From Nissolia schottii (taxonomy: Eukaryota; Streptophyta; Magnoliopsida; Fabales; Fabaceae): a DNA stretch of 64,000 nt. Shown here piece by piece: positions 1-13,257 of this stretch. Positions within the stretch are counted from its first letter, which is position 1. Every line of letters begins with the position of its first letter. Made by a program: the position numbers and the translations under genes. Where the stretch lies: positions 545,095 to 609,094 of the forward strand of contig QANU01112002.1 of the NCBI GenBank assembly GCA_003254905.1, written 5' to 3'. Below the pieces are notes generated by a model that worked only from the letters and a program-made list of their open reading frames with translations, did no database searches and was not told the DNA's origin.

Positions 1-573
1 CATAGGTGAAGTGGGGAATGAGATGCTGGGTGGTTAATTTGGTGGGGCCACCGTATGCACATATGGGATATATGTATAGTGTACGTGTAGCGAGAGAGAA
101 AACTACAGAAATATGAACTCAAACATAACATATACCTATAATAGGCTTCTGGTAAATTTTTTACAAACATATAGGGGAAGGTATTGAAATTGCCACAAAC
201 AATGGCGATTTCAGTACCATTTTAAAAAAAAAAATGTTTTAGGGTGTTGAAATCGCTATGGGGTGGTGATTTCAGCACCATTTAAAAAAAATTATTAGGG
301 GCTGAAACCGCCATGGTGGTGGCAATTTCAGCATTGACATAGTTCAACTATAAAATTGGTGGTGGGGGGCTTGAAGCTCTTCACAATTCTCTCATTCTTC
401 TTCTTCCTCTTCACCATTCTCTCATTCTTCTATTTTCATCCTCTCACTTCTCTTATATCTATTCTTCTTTTGTTGATCCTCTCATTTCTCTTAGGGTGTT
501 TGTGTTTTTGTTTTGATAAAAAAAAATGAATAGGGGGAGATGTTGATGTGTTTATTTTTTTTATAATGGTTCA
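1..573. repeat. Three spaced hairpin units upstream of the MuDR-like fragment
   Basis: Three related imperfect palindromes lie at about 181-222, 242-282 and 299-335, separated by A-rich spacers. Each has an arm of the type GGTGCTGAAATCGCC, a loop of about 8 bases, and the opposite arm GGCGATTTCAGCACC. The spacing is close to 57-60 bp. The rest of the stretch is a pyrimidine-rich leader (about 380-500) with no gene. Position and repetition suggest a structural part of the transposon whose coding remnant follows. That link is inference. Confidence 0.6.
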
Positions 574-981
574 GTGCAAAAGAACAATGTTGAGGGTGTT
601 GAGTTTATTAGCCCACATGATTCCAAGTTTATTGTAATTTGGTCGTCCATGTCATTCGCAGATCTGTGTAGTGTAATATCTTCTCATTTTCAAAAGAATG
701 TGACAAAAATAAGATATAAAGCTCCAGCGTCTTTCATGAATAGGTTGGTAAAATTTCGACCTGTGACGATATCAAATAACGCTCAAGTGCAGCAAATGTT
801 TTATTTATACAAAAATTATAAGACACATCTGAGTAGCATTGATATGCTTGTGAACTTCAAGGAGGTATCTGTGAACGTTAATTTAGACACTAGTTTAAAC
901 AAAGTGCATCAACAAGACATTGAGACAGCATTATTGTCAGATGATAAGTTCTTCGCAGAGGAAGATGACGATGCAAGCTGA
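574..981 (+). mobile_element. MuDR-like (Mutator superfamily) N-terminal coding fragment
   Basis: An open frame of 135 codons with no in-frame ATG at its head; the first codon is GTG. The product resembles the N-terminal region found before the MuDR domain in plant Mutator-like transposases: a block around LCSVISSHF, then ILYR-type text (here IRYKAP), then a block about an expected number of residues later (VTISNNAQVQQMF), and an acidic end. No DDE catalytic region or SWIM zinc knuckle follows, so this is at most a 5' fragment of a MULE coding region. Assignment rests on remembered family pattern; an unrelated plant hypothetical protein is possible. Confidence 0.45.
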
Positions 982-1997
982 TAGCATGAAATAACTTTTC
1001 AGATTTGCACAACCAACAAATAGACATTCACCGTCACCACATATCTTCATTGAATCATCAAAACAATGCAAAAAACAATTTAACACAGACCAAATTACCT
1101 CATCAATTGCTTCATTCAACTATGTGTTTACTTCTACAAATTCAAATGACATTGGCGATAACAACGATGGTTAAAAGAACGACGAAGGCAAATAACGGAG
1201 ACGATGCACGTCGTTGAGCTTTAGAGATGATGAATAAAGCTATAGGATGGATGATGCAAATATGTGCAGGTAAGTGAGAACCTAAAATCAAAAGTTAATG
1301 GTTGTGAGATATGTGAGCTGAGAGAATCCCGAGGTGAGGGAGTGAGAATGGCAAGCATAGAGAGAGAATCGCAAGCTAATAGAAAGAGAAACGCAAGTTG
1401 AGGGTTTTTGAATGAGAGCAGCGCAAGTGACAAAGTCATACTCTCAATATATGACAAAAACTCTGCAACTGAACAAATCCAAGCTTTTAATTTAGATTGA
1501 GAGAAAGGGTCATCTCATTCTTAAGTTAGAGCGTCCCTTCATGTTCATTGAACTCTTATAAAAATACTTACAAATCACCGACTAACAAAAAAAATCAATA
1601 AAATCTGAGAGTTTAAATCAACTCCAAATTTATATTAACACATTTGTGCTCCAACATGCTTGGGCGTTGGAGATACAAGTGTAACTTCCTAGATGAGCCA
1701 CCGCATCTTTTGCTGGCTATTCAACATGTAAGCCTGCTATTAATTAGTAATATTCATAGGTATGCCTCATTTACACATTAGTTGCATTGACTGAACATTC
1801 TCTCATTCCCAGGCAAAATCATGCCAAGAAAAAATGGAATGAAGATCCATATGAATGATAAATAATATATACAATAAAAGCCTTAAATACAATAACCGAG
1901 GGTGAGGGAGAAAACAGAGACTAAGTTTATATGCATGAGAAGCCTTCAGAATGTACAACGTATATACATCTGCACAATCCCCAATTACGCAAGGGAT
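982..1997. other. Intergenic / 3' flank of the FHA gene
   Basis: No supported gene. The left part continues the decayed transposon sequence to roughly 1215. A purine-rich stretch (about 1320-1400) and the presumed 3' UTR of the minus-strand FHA gene (about 1850-1997) follow. Confidence 0.5.
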
Positions 1998-4900
1998 TCA
2001 ATCTTCTTGAGTTGCTTCATCACCTTCAACCATGGCATCATCCTGCTTTTGATTCTCCTCAACATGGTCAACACCCTGAGTTTCTTCATCAGATATTGAA
2101 CCACCCTCTGCATTGGCTCTATTACCATCGCCAGTGTTGCTACAACTCTCGGTATCAGAGTCAGATGAACCTCCGTGTTTTCCTCTACCCTGATCACAAT
2201 CATATGAAGAACCTCCAAATTGCTTCCTCAAATCAGGAGCAACAAAGCCAATCATCTCGCGTAGTGCCTGTCGTTCATTCTGTCTGGCCACAGCCGTATC
2301 AGAAGGAGCGTTCTGACTCTCGGCCACCAGAATATTTGAATCATGCAATGCCCCAACACCTTCATTATTGCCTCTGCTTATTGGAGATTCATTGTCTGCA
2401 TGCACAGAAGGGGCTGTACTGCAAGCCCAGCTACCGGCAACTTCAGAAGCTAAAAGGTCCGTCGTTCTGATTGTAGCTCCAGCTTCTGTCTCCTCAATGG
2501 TTTTTTCAGTGTCTACATGATTATGTGATTGTGAGTGATGTAAATCCTCGTGAGCAGGTGTCTGAGCATGCTCCTCAGTTTCTTGTACATTGATATCATC
2601 ATCAAACTGCATAGTGTCCCCATCTAGAGGATCACACTTGTTCAAATCAATATTCTGATCGCCATAATTTGCAGGGCTTTGAGTTTCAAGAACCCGCTCA
2701 GTTCCTCCAGCATCTCCCTCCATCATAGCTGATGTGCCAACGCCATCAATATCAGAGCCAAAGCCACCTCTAACACCATGGTCATGATCTGCAAGGGTGA
2801 AATCTGCCTCTTGTGTATTTTGGCACTCTTCACTTCTTCTATCACAGTCATGCTTCTCAGTGACGCTTGCTTCATTACCTGAAGTTTCAATTTGATCTCT
2901 GCTGAGCTTCTGTACAGAAATGGTTGCTCCTGCCTTGGCAGAATCGCTGCTACAGTATCCTGCAACTTCTTTTTCTCTGACTGGTGTTCCACCAACGACT
3001 CCATCCATATCTACAGAAGTATTCTCATAATTATCTTCATCTTCAAGAGTTCTCTGCATAGCCTTTAATTGCGCCTGTTGCTTAGCAAACAGTTCTTGTA
3101 TCTCCTCAGTAGTAGAATAAAATGCCCGTAGTTGTGTTTCCCTGCATGACATCATTGAGCTTCAGCGGCAAAAAATCTATAAATCTAGAGTCACAATGAA
3201 GAATGATGCAAGCATAGATTTTGCATCATAAAGCAGAAGTGTAAATAAACATTTCACACAAACAGTACGATGCAGCAGCTAACCAACCGGGACTATTAAA
3301 CAAATGGCTGGAACTAAATCTGTTAACATGAATGACATAACCGACTAATGAATACCATGATCTGCAATTTTCATTGAAATAACATTTGTTGAATAGTGTT
3401 TATTCTAATCAAGACAACTCGATTAATTAGTCACAGCCTTCCTTTCTTTTTTTTAATTTAGGCTAAGATCTCAAATTAGTTAGTCATAACATAACTCATG
3501 AACATGCCTGTACAGACATGCCCTGCAGAAATAGCACCCTTCAGTCTTTTGCTCAGTTATTTATAGAAAAATGTATAAATAGAACAATGGCTTTTAAGAA
3601 GCAATAACTCTAAAGATTTCATCTAAATAAGGTTTCCCAAGCCTTTGGATAATTATTAGAATATCTCAATATACTCTAACATCCTATTCTATCCTTGTTG
3701 ATCATGTTTCTACATCCTTTACATTTCAGTTTTTTAAAATAGTTTAAAAACCACTTAAAATCCATGAAAGTAATGCTTAGAAAACCTTAGTATACACGCT
3801 ACTTGGGAATATTGTAATTCAAAAGCCATACATGGAATTCTCATTCCAATCTATTTTGATCTCGATAGAAAAATAAAACTAAATAAATAAATGTTGACAT
3901 AAGGAAAAAATAAACAAATAATTACAATAATCAAAGAAGTATAGCAACTAGAAATGCTGTTGTGCCCTCTGATATTCTAAGCTAGCATGTCTGTGCAGTC
4001 TACACTGGAAAATGAAATACTGAGGTCGATTCACTCTATATACTTCTAAAATTGCCATTGTTCCATGACCATAATTAACGACAACAAATGACGCCTTACC
4101 GAAGCATAAGTCTTTCCCTGGCACCTTTCAACCTCCGCTTCTCAAAATCCAGATCTCGCATTGCAGCATTTATCTCAAGCTCAAGAACAGAAACTTTAGC
4201 CCATGCTTCTTCTCGAGCTGCCTGCTAACAACAGCAACAAATGTCTCAGCTTCAAATAAAGAAACTTCACCACTAAAAAGAAAAGGAGAAAAGAGCTTTG
4301 AACAAGACAAAAAATGGGAGGAAAAGGATAAGGTTGAAAAAAGAAAGTAAAGGAATCAAATAAAAACCTGAAGCAACTTATAAATTACAGAATTCATCAC
4401 TCTCGCAACATACATATAAATAACTTACTCTGCAATCCCATTGAAAAAGTCGACAACAACATAAGTGGGTGAAAAACAGACATCATTTAAATAAAACACC
4501 TTTCTATCAAAACATTATTTGCATTCACAGACATGAAGTTTTGATATCTACCTTTTCACTCTCAAGCTCTTTCCTTAATCTTCTTGTTTCCTGTTCAAGT
4601 TCCTCTATTTTCTGCTCCATGAATAGCATTTATGTTCAGCTGGATATTAACCAAAATATGATAAAGCAACATGATACTCGATATAAAATAATCTAAATTA
4701 CCTTTATTCGATTTGCAGTGGTCAGCTTCTCTTCATGTAATTGGGTTTCCAACTGGCGAACCTTATTGTCGGAGACAACTAACTTTTGCCTAGTATCCTC
4801 CTGCAACAGAAAGGAACAAAGAGACAAATTTCTTTATGATGTACATAAATTGTGACCCGTCATAGGTTAACGACCAAAAACAGAACAATACCAGCTTGGA

Positions 4901-7900
4901 CCTCAAGCTTTCAACCAGCAAACACCTTTCTTTCTCTGATTCCTACAATATATAATAAGGACAGCTTGTAAGCGCCTTAAACTAGAAAGAGAAGTTACTT
5001 ATTACTTTAGCGTCAAAACTTTCAAACCTGAAGCTTATTTATTGCTTCTTGTAGTTCTCTTTCTCTTCTTAAGGCAGCATCGGAGAGTCGTCTTATATCC
5101 TCTTGAGCCTCAGACTGGGCTCTATGAACAGCAGCTTTTAGATCAGCTGCAGCCTTCTCCCGCTCTTCTTTTCGCTGAGTCCGCTCATCATCTAACTGTT
5201 CCTTAAATTCGGCTATATTTACCTTTTGACTGCAAGCAGAAGAAAGAGTGAGAGAGATGCAATTATCATACTATGCAACATGAATAGCCATCTAAAAGAA
5301 AGAGTAAAGCCCGAAATAGGTCCCTCTTAAAATTTGTGTCAGACAAATAGATCTCTTTCAAAAATAGAAACTTCCAATGCAGTCCCTGCTAATTCCAATC
5401 TTTGGACATGTTGGTCCCTCCTTCCTTAGTATTTCAATGGACTTATTTGTCCTGTGTGTGTTTTATCAGGGACCAATTTAAACTATTTTATAAATTGTCA
5501 AGGAGCAATTTGTCCTACAAATCCTTCAAAAATATGAACGAAGCACTAACTTGTCCTACATTTTAAATGATTGAGGACCAAGTTGAGAGTTTCTTTCTTA
5601 GAGGGATCTACTTGTCCATTGCAAAATTTAAGGGGGACCAATTTCGGAGTTTACTCAGAAAAGAATTTGGTGTACACTGTGAAGCAAGCTACTAAAAGGT
5701 CCATCCTCCTACAACAGTCAAAGTACCAAAAGATGCATCCTCGTACAAAAGTAAAAGTACCAAAAGATCCATCCCCAAGATCTCTGGTACCACAGAGATA
5801 AAAGCATGCATGTAGGCACCAATTCAATGTAGTCTTACTAGACCATATGATGGGAATAATTGAGGGCAACCATGTCCATATTGTCTATTCTCATAGCAAC
5901 AAAATAATATCAAGCACCGAAGTAGTGAAGATAAACTATATGAATTAAATAGATCATACCTACTTATTATAGCATTTGCTTCTGCACATGACTGCATAGA
6001 AGCACTAAGTCTTTCATTAAGGTTTTCCATGGCATGTTTCCGTTCAGCAGATACTCTGTTAACGTCCACTAGTTCTTTCTGTTTTAGATCCATTATTAGC
6101 TGTAATTCTTTTAATTGATCAAGGTAACATTTTGCAACAGACTCTTTGACTGATTTTAATACCTGTAGAATGGGTCACATATTAAGTAAGACATTGTAGA
6201 TTACAAAATAATACAAACAAATAAGAAAAATTAATAAGATTAAACATTTCTTTTAGTATCCATAGAATACAGATATAGTTGTTAAGGATCACACTTTCTT
6301 TGTAAGACAAGGAGATGTCATAAATTAAAAATTCACCAACTACATACACTTTCATGAAGCTCAGCAGCAGTACAGTTGTCACTACGCAAAGTATCAATTA
6401 AAACCACCTGATCCTCCAATTGCTTTCTCAACTCCTGCCAAGAAGAAGATTCGATACAATTAAAGAAAAGAGTTTACAGTACCTATTGATATAGCTATCA
6501 TTCCGAATTAACAAACCATGTTTGATCTTTGAAGGCTTCGAAAATCATCAAGAGATATGGGACCCTCAGGAGCGCCAATGCCCAAACCTTTTAATCTCTT
6601 ATTTCCAGAAACACAATCCTCTACACATTCAAGAAAAGATAAAATAAGAGAAGAATTAAAAATAGCATAAGAAACTGAAATGAAAACAAATATCAATATC
6701 AATATATTTTATACATTATAAATCTTTCTTATATATAATATATATGATAATTATCAATTATCAAAATGAAGTAAGCTGCAAATGTCACAATCAAATGCAT
6801 AGGAAGTTATGAATATAACACATACTTGAAACTTCAAATCTACATAAAATTACTAGCTTGAATTCCATTACGAGGTAGAACCCAATAACGATTAAAAATA
6901 GAAAATATATGTGCTGTTGATCATAACACTACCTGCTTTTCGTTTAGTAACTGCATTATCTCGCACAGGGGTGGACACAAGCACCTCTCGATATACAAAA
7001 GCAAATGCTTGTTCTGCATAAAAAAGACAAATTGTAATAATTTTGGGGGAAAACGAACCAACCCATGCTGCCAAAACCTTGCATTTTGCAAATATAATAA
7101 CCAAAGAATAGCATGCACACATACTCCAATGTAGCAATTCTTAAATTTTAACATGAAAACTACAGCAACTGTCCAGCCTTAGAATCAGCATCCAGAAGAA
7201 AAAGGAAAGGTAACAGAAGAGTAGTACAAGAGATATTAATGAATATATATATATATATAACAATATTTAGATGCATTCGTTTGTGATTTTTTTAAAAAAG
7301 AAAAGTACGCTTTTTATTAAAGAAACCACTTTTTAAAATTTGTATAGGCTGTCTCGATAAACTTTTCGAAAAAAATCAGAATAATAAATAATCAGTTCTG
7401 TACCTTTCTCAGAAGCATGTTAGAAGTTGCTTATGCTTCTTAGAAGATGCAGTTGAAGAGGGATAAACGAGTTAAAAGATAAGAGTGATTTTTATAGTTA
7501 CATCCCAATGCAAAATAACTTTTACTTCTAATAAAATTAATTTTTAAAATAAAAAATCAATTATCAGTGTTGCCTCAAAAGCATTTTTTAAAGAGTTTTT
7601 CCAAACGCACACTTTGTTTCTTGTTACAATTTACAAATAACAATGAAATTAATGAAAACAGAAAGTAATATAATAATATTAGCTTTTCCAATGCCAATTT
7701 CTGTCAGAAGCGCACCAAGATATATAGTTTCTCCACTCCTTTAATTTTATCATATATAAATACAGCATAGATACTCGTGAGCCACGGGAAGGAATTCATG
7801 TTACCATGCTGAGGAGGAGCCGCAAATGATATAATATCACCATGGCAGACTTTGAGAGCAGCACCGCTCTTGTCCAACCTCTCCCAGTTAAGATAAGTTC

Positions 7901-9261
7901 CATTTGTGCTGAACAAGACTTTACAAAAATCAGAATATGAGGAAAGGAAAAACAAACTCTATTATGCAGGGACCCAAGCTCTAAAAAGATTCCACAACCT
8001 TGTATCTTTCAGTAATATTGATGTTGTGTTCTCCATATTTTCGTTTGTAATGCTCATCCTGTAGATCCTGCAATGTTTTCCACTAACAGAGTTTGAATCG
8101 ATCCGGAAACGCACATCCTCTACCAGTCGCCCAATGCAGTGCTCGTCAGCAGTTAATAAAATATTAATTCCCTGGTTAAAATCATTCAATCAAATGAACT
8201 TCAAAAGAGTAAAAAAGAACAATTAAATGAAGACAAAGTGCTAACACTGAAATGCCCGCAGTTAACTTCCACTGAATTTCATTCCAGAACTTTTTTTCCA
8301 GAAGTTCACACATGTTTACTGTTTACATCTCAAATACATCACAGCTCAATGAGAAGTTGAGAAATTGAAAATCTTGAACATTTGTGTGACATTAAACTGA
8401 AACTAAAACACCACTAGTATGTTGAATTGAATTGTACCTATCAATATTTTCCTTAACATGTCCGCAATTGTTTTCTAGTGGAATATCATAAGCAAAGCAA
8501 CCCTTAAATTGACAATGTATATGAGGTCTGAAAATAACAAGCAGCTCTTAGCTAATAATACATATAAAAAAAATGGTAAATATACATAAAAAAATTTAGA
8601 CAGTAATTACTTTTGTATTTATACTTTAACCGAATAAGACACTGATAAAATATTAGCCAGTAGTTGCTACCTCATAGAATCTAAAGTTATCAAAGATCTC
8701 CTAGAGTTAGACGAAGAGTCTGTTTATAGTTCTTATTTCGAAGGGAAAAAGTAACTTTTTTTAAATATATATATATAGTTAAGTATTGTCTTAAAAAAGA
8801 ATACATTTTTAACAAAAGGAAAAAAAAAAAATCCAACCGCACCACAATTCTTAAATTATTTCATGTTATCAGCACAAGCATGTATGTTTCAAGGACTGAA
8901 TCGAATACGTAACTGAAATCAGAGATCAAATCGCAAGCTCGTCACTTTTCACTAAGATCACTTTGCAGGTAAAACTAAAAAAAATTAAAAAAAAAAAATC
9001 CATTACGAAGAAAAAAAAAACCTGTTGCCTCTTGCGGGCGTTGTTGGAGATGGCGGTGAGGACGCCCCAAACGTGAGGATCGGAGAAGTGAAGAGGCTGC
9101 GATGCGATGTTGGAACCAACGGAGACAATGCGATCCCTTTGGCTCGAGCTCAATGCGAGCTTATTCGGCGAATTCTCATCGCCGCCGCCACAACCGGCGG
9201 CGGAAATGGGTCTGGAAGGTTTGGTGGTTGGGGTTACGGATTTCGCGTCCTCCATCGCCAT
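1998..9261 (-). CDS. FHA-domain, coiled-coil nuclear protein (At2g45460-like)
   Basis: Thirteen exons: 9261-9022, 8171-7999, 7908-7805, 7013-6933, 6620-6517, 6434-6348, 6162-5960, 5229-5028, 4942-4892, 4800-4702, 4611-4552, 4221-4100, 3141-1998. All junctions are GT-AG and keep phase, giving 889 aa. The forkhead-associated domain spans about residues 60-160: GR at 94-95, SGKH at 110-113 and NGT at 140-142 are the phosphopeptide-binding signature, split across exons 2-3. Residues about 235-508 are heptad-rich coiled coil. The last exon encodes about 380 acidic, low-complexity residues. FHA domains bind phosphothreonine; the cellular partner is not known to me. I chose the Met at 9261 (MAMEDAK); an in-frame Met exists at 9396 but the extension looks like leader. 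The long introns 3142-4099, 5230-5959, 7014-7804 and 8172-9021 carry no other gene. Confidence 0.9.
5302..5657. mobile_element. MITE with ~70-bp inverted ends in an FHA-gene intron
   Basis: The left end (5302-5372, starting GAGTAAAGCCCGAAAT) is an imperfect reverse complement of the right end (about 5588-5657, ending in TTTACTC). Both carry the motif A(T)GGTCCCTCTTAAA. The interior is repeated text about 'ggacca / gtccct' with no open frame. The inverted ends suggest a foldback or MULE-type MITE of about 355 bp, in the intron between exons 8 and 7. No clean target duplication was found. Confidence 0.55.
7266..7620. mobile_element. Possible MITE in an FHA-gene intron
   Basis: An AT-rich block whose two ends carry related inverted text (ATTCGTTTGTGATTTTTTT at the left, TTTTTCCAAACGCAC at the right). 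This is typical of dispersed plant MITEs of the 'GTTTGGA' type. No clean target duplication was found. Low confidence. Confidence 0.3.
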
Positions 9262-9534
9262 TGCAGTTACAGAGTGAGAGAGTGTGCGAGAGAGGGAGGG
9301 AAAGGGGAAAATTGGCGGGGATTTCGAAACCCTAAAACCTGATTTTTTGGAGGGGCGTGACGTGACGTTGAGGACAGAACAGATAGTGGTGTCCACTTTG
9401 TTGTTATGTGTCTCTCTAGCTTGCCTTGGAAGCCTTCAATTTTATTTTATTTTATTTATTTTACATTTAATCATATCCATGTTCACTCATACATAAAGTA
9501 CTAAGGAAATAATTGCGAGTTACATTAAAAAAAA

Positions 9535-9573
<39 letters not shown>

Positions 9574-10340
9574 TGCGAGTAAAAAATGTTAAAAAATATT
9601 TTACAAAATTACTCACATCCATCTCTCATTTTCTTATCTATTCTCCTTTGTATAGGTATATTTAAAAATATTAATTAATATTATTTAAAATTTAAAAATC
9701 ACAATTATTTGTGAAAAATAATATTTTTTTAAATGGACAAATTATTTAAGAATGGAGTGAGTATCATATATTAAAATATGAGTAAATACCTTCTGACATT
9801 AATTTTAATGTGGTGACTTTGGAGTGTCATATAATTATATATAGAATTTAATTATTACTTATTGACAGTGTAAAGTTTACAATATCATTCAATCAAATTT
9901 TATCAGAAAAAATGTTCACTTTGTCACTCATTAATTAAAAAATTATATATATATATAATAATTTAATTAAATGATAGTGTAAAAATTTTATATTATTAAT
10001 ACATAATAATTAATCTCTTATATATATTATCACATTGAAAGAATAGTTGATTTTTATCATTACTATTTCTGAAGTCTCAACATATGACAAAACACCCGAA
10101 ACAAAAATATTACAAGACAATGGATAACTAGCGTATCAAAATTAATTTCATATTAGTTTGGTTCCAAAAAAGAATTTGGATCCCGTAAAATAAATATAAA
10201 CCTCAATACTTGTTTACTGAGAGAAAAGGAGAAGAAATAAAAAAAAATAGAGAACATTAGTCAAGGTTGATATTTTATTTTGCTTGGTTGATGATAGAAA
10301 ATGAAATAGAAATAAAATAAATGAGCGTAAATGTCATTCA
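9262..10340. other. Intergenic, 5' flank of the FHA gene
   Basis: The first about 140 bp upstream of the FHA start are relatively GC-rich and should contain its leader and core promoter; this strand is CT-rich when read in the gene's direction. The rest is AT-rich with a trinucleotide microsatellite and no gene. Confidence 0.5.
9535..9573. repeat. (AAT)n microsatellite
   Basis: About 12-13 uninterrupted AAT units. The decamer AATTGCGAGT is found on both sides (9511 and 9571), a short direct repeat bracketing the array. Confidence 0.95.
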
Positions 10341-10355
10341 AACTAAATGTAAAGT

Positions 10356-11000
10356 GTAACACCCTAATTTTTCATGCTACGCTTAAATCATAATATGGTA
10401 TAATTAACTGATATGTTTTAGCTTGATGGTCACTTTTAATTTTCTTAAATACTTTGGGTAAATTGAAACTTAATAAAAATGCGAGCATTTTTCTTATGAT
10501 CATATCAAATAAAATGCGGAATAAGAAACGACATGTTGTGACCTAGGTTGATAACAGTTAAAGTCTTAGCTTAAAGGTACAAGATGTCAAGAGAGTAGTA
10601 ATAATATTTCGTAAACAAGGAGTCACTGAATTACAGAGACTTTGCATAGACTTCGTGATATTACAACTCAACACCATACCCCCAACAAGTGCAACTATCA
10701 CACTTGGCAACTCTAACATGTACATGACCCCAAACACAAGGGTACATAGCAATGCTACTAATGAAACTAAAATAATTAGTTGTTCTAATACATGGTACTA
10801 AAACATAGAAAATCAATCTAGGGATGGAAAAGACTGATCTCTTGCCTGCACCGGCTCCAAGGGACTCTGAATCTGGTGGGAATGAATCTGCATAGGCAAC
10901 GTACGTGTTGTGATTTCCCTAATGAGGGATCCAGAATGCATCAAACACAATAGGTGGCTCGATCCGCTCATACAGGAGGGTCATTGGTACACCACACCAC
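10356..11000 (+). mobile_element. LTR-like remnant, probably Ty3/Gypsy (fossil)
   Basis: The segment starts with TGTAACACCCTAATTTT followed by a 'TACGCTTAAATCATAA' block, the usual opening of a large group of legume Ty3/Gypsy LTRs. No internal coding region or second LTR is seen next to it, so it would be a solo or truncated, broken LTR. The right border is uncertain. Old fossil. Confidence 0.4.
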
Positions 11001-11003
11001 GAT

Positions 11004-11330
11004 AACATTACAAGAAATTATATTATTTTCGTTGGTATTTTCCGTCGGTTATGAGCCAGTTACCGTCGGTACATTGTGTTTCCGACGGATTTAGCGTCGG
11101 TCATCGGGCCGCCGATAAAGGGTTTGATGGAAACCAATTTTGCGTCGGAGGATAGACATCGAAAGTAATTTGAACCAGATTTCCGTCAGAACAATCCATC
11201 GCTAATAATAATAATATTTTATTCAAATGTTACCGTCACCTAAAACCGACGCTAATATTTCGTCAGTTAATATTTACCGTCGCTTGGTTGTCGTCGATAA
11301 TCGTTGTCCATACGGGGTTAGGGGTGGGGT
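11004..11330 (+). mobile_element. CACTA-type end fragment
   Basis: The sequence opens with CATTACAAGAAATTA, close to the CACTACAAGAAA termini of plant CACTA elements. It then carries many subterminal copies of the motif ACCGTCGG / CCGACGG (for example 11046-11290), the same motif that fills the CACTA element at 25.6-28.2 kb. No opposite end (TTCTTGTAGTG) was found nearby, so this is one end only. Confidence 0.6.
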
Positions 11331-11369
11331 GGGGTACGGGGTTAGGGTTTTTTTTTTTTTTAAAAAAAA

Positions 11370-11570
11370 TTTTGGGTTATGCCACGTGGCACGCCACGTC
11401 AGCCCCGCGTCAACGCCATTAACTGTCACGTCAACGTTGTTACCCCATCTAGCTCCAGGGACTAAAACCAAATTTTCAACTTTTACAGGGACTAAAATTT
11501 TTATACAGGGACTAAAACCAAACTTTGAAATTTTACATAGACTAAAAACATAATTAACCCAAAAAAAATT
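11370..11570 (-). repeat. Dispersed 'gggactaaaaccaaa' repeat
   Basis: Tandem-like lines 'AGGGACTAAAACCAAATTTT' alternate with a GC-rich block containing GCCACGTGGCACGCCACGTC. The reverse complement of the same text occurs at about 58050-58250, so this is a two-copy dispersed repeat in the window. No coding potential. Confidence 0.55.
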
Positions 11571-13257
11571 ATACAGTGAATTACTAAAATGGGTATAAAA
11601 TAATTATTTATATTATGTAGTATTTGATAGTTAAGGTTAATTTGGTAAAAATATGAAAATGGCTTATTTTTTAATCACGAAAAGCAAACAATATTTTTTT
11701 AAATGTCCAAAAAATAGCTTAAGCCTTTTTTTTCTTTTCCAAAAGAGCTTTAATTTTATACAAAAAGTTGATGCTTACTTTTAGTAAATTTGTCAAACAT
11801 GATGACTTTTTGCAGAACAACTTTTCTTTAAAAAGAAAAAAAATTCATGATCTTCTCAAACATGCTCTTACATTACTTTGCTACTTGAAAGTACAAACCT
11901 TATCCTTGACTTTAACATATATCTTATTAAACAATGAACAGAAATTGAGATGTTGGACATATCCATAAGTAGAACTTAGATTTTAGTTGTAACAAAGTTA
12001 TATGATTAGTTCATTAGAAATAAATAGTTAGTACTTAAAACCTTTTATAAGGAGGATTCTCAATTTTTTTAAGATCCTTAAGAATGATGCTAATGGAGCC
12101 TATCAAGGTTTTTGCTTATGGAATTTAATGAGCATTTTGGACCAAAAATGAAGCAGTCTAAAATTCTCTGCTACTACGTTGTTTTCCTATGAAAGTTAAG
12201 ATACTGAACCTTGCTTCCATTAATATCAAGGTATTTTAAAAAAGTAGATTAATATGACATTTTAAAGTAGTTGATTAACATGAAGTTAAAATGACAAATT
12301 AGCCCAATCAAATTATATAGTTATTGACCAACAGAAAGAAAAATGGGCTATGAGGAGCGACTATTAAGTGACATGAGATGGATTAATGTTGATAAGTAAA
12401 AGTATATATTTTTGTTTTTCTATAGTAAGTAAAATCTAATATACCGTTGACCAATTCTTGGTCATACTTTCATCAGAAAGTGATTTCGCGGGTGCTCTAT
12501 ATATTAGGTAATCTAGCAACACATTAGATATATTTAGTTGTAGAAGCAAGAAAGGATCCAGGTTTTCTGGAACATTGTCTTCATTACCTTACTACAAAAA
12601 AGTGAAACTAAATTGGACGTTTAGTTACAATGTAACCTATTAGGTTTCCTTTCGTGTTTTGCTGAGGTTCAAAGTTATAGTTAAGCCATATAAGAACTCT
12701 TAATCCATATTATAAATAATCCTATATCATGACAAATACTAGCTAAAAATATTTTCTCAAAGAAAATGAAGCTATTTGGAATAATGACAGACGAGACCAA
12801 TTTGTTTAGCTCTTAATTATCATGTAACACTTGACATATGAGGGAGAAAAGAGTCCCATTTTTAATACCAAAATTGAGACATTTCATTAGCGTGAAAGAT
12901 CCCTTTTTTAGATAATTTTATTTTTCTAATGCCCACAAATATTGATATATCATGTAATGAAGTCTAAAATGAAACCAAATTGAGTCTTGCTATTGGGTGC
13001 TCTTACATTCGACTTCAGGTAATCTCACTAATTTTTTATTTTTTATTTTTAAATTCAAACTCGTTATTAAGCAACTGAATAATTTGTTCCTAGTTTGTGA
13101 AGTAAACTTGTGTAGTATATAGTAACACTCAGATATAGGTAGATAGCTAGGTACCCTTTTATCCGTTTTCCTACCTGGGTCACTTTAGAAAACCAATCAA
13201 GAACGGATATTAAGAGTAATCTTTAGAAATATAAATATCTACACACTTTCTTTCTGG
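11571..13257. other. Intergenic, 3' flank of the VMS1 gene
   Basis: AT-rich sequence without a supported gene or RNA. The presumed 3' UTR of the minus-strand VMS1 gene lies at the right (about 13000-13257). Confidence 0.5.

Noticed and set aside
9262-9396. N-terminal extension of the FHA protein to an upstream in-frame Met
   Set aside because: The extension is Ser/Pro-rich with leader-like DNA composition; the Met at 9261 fits the family start better. Not fully excluded.
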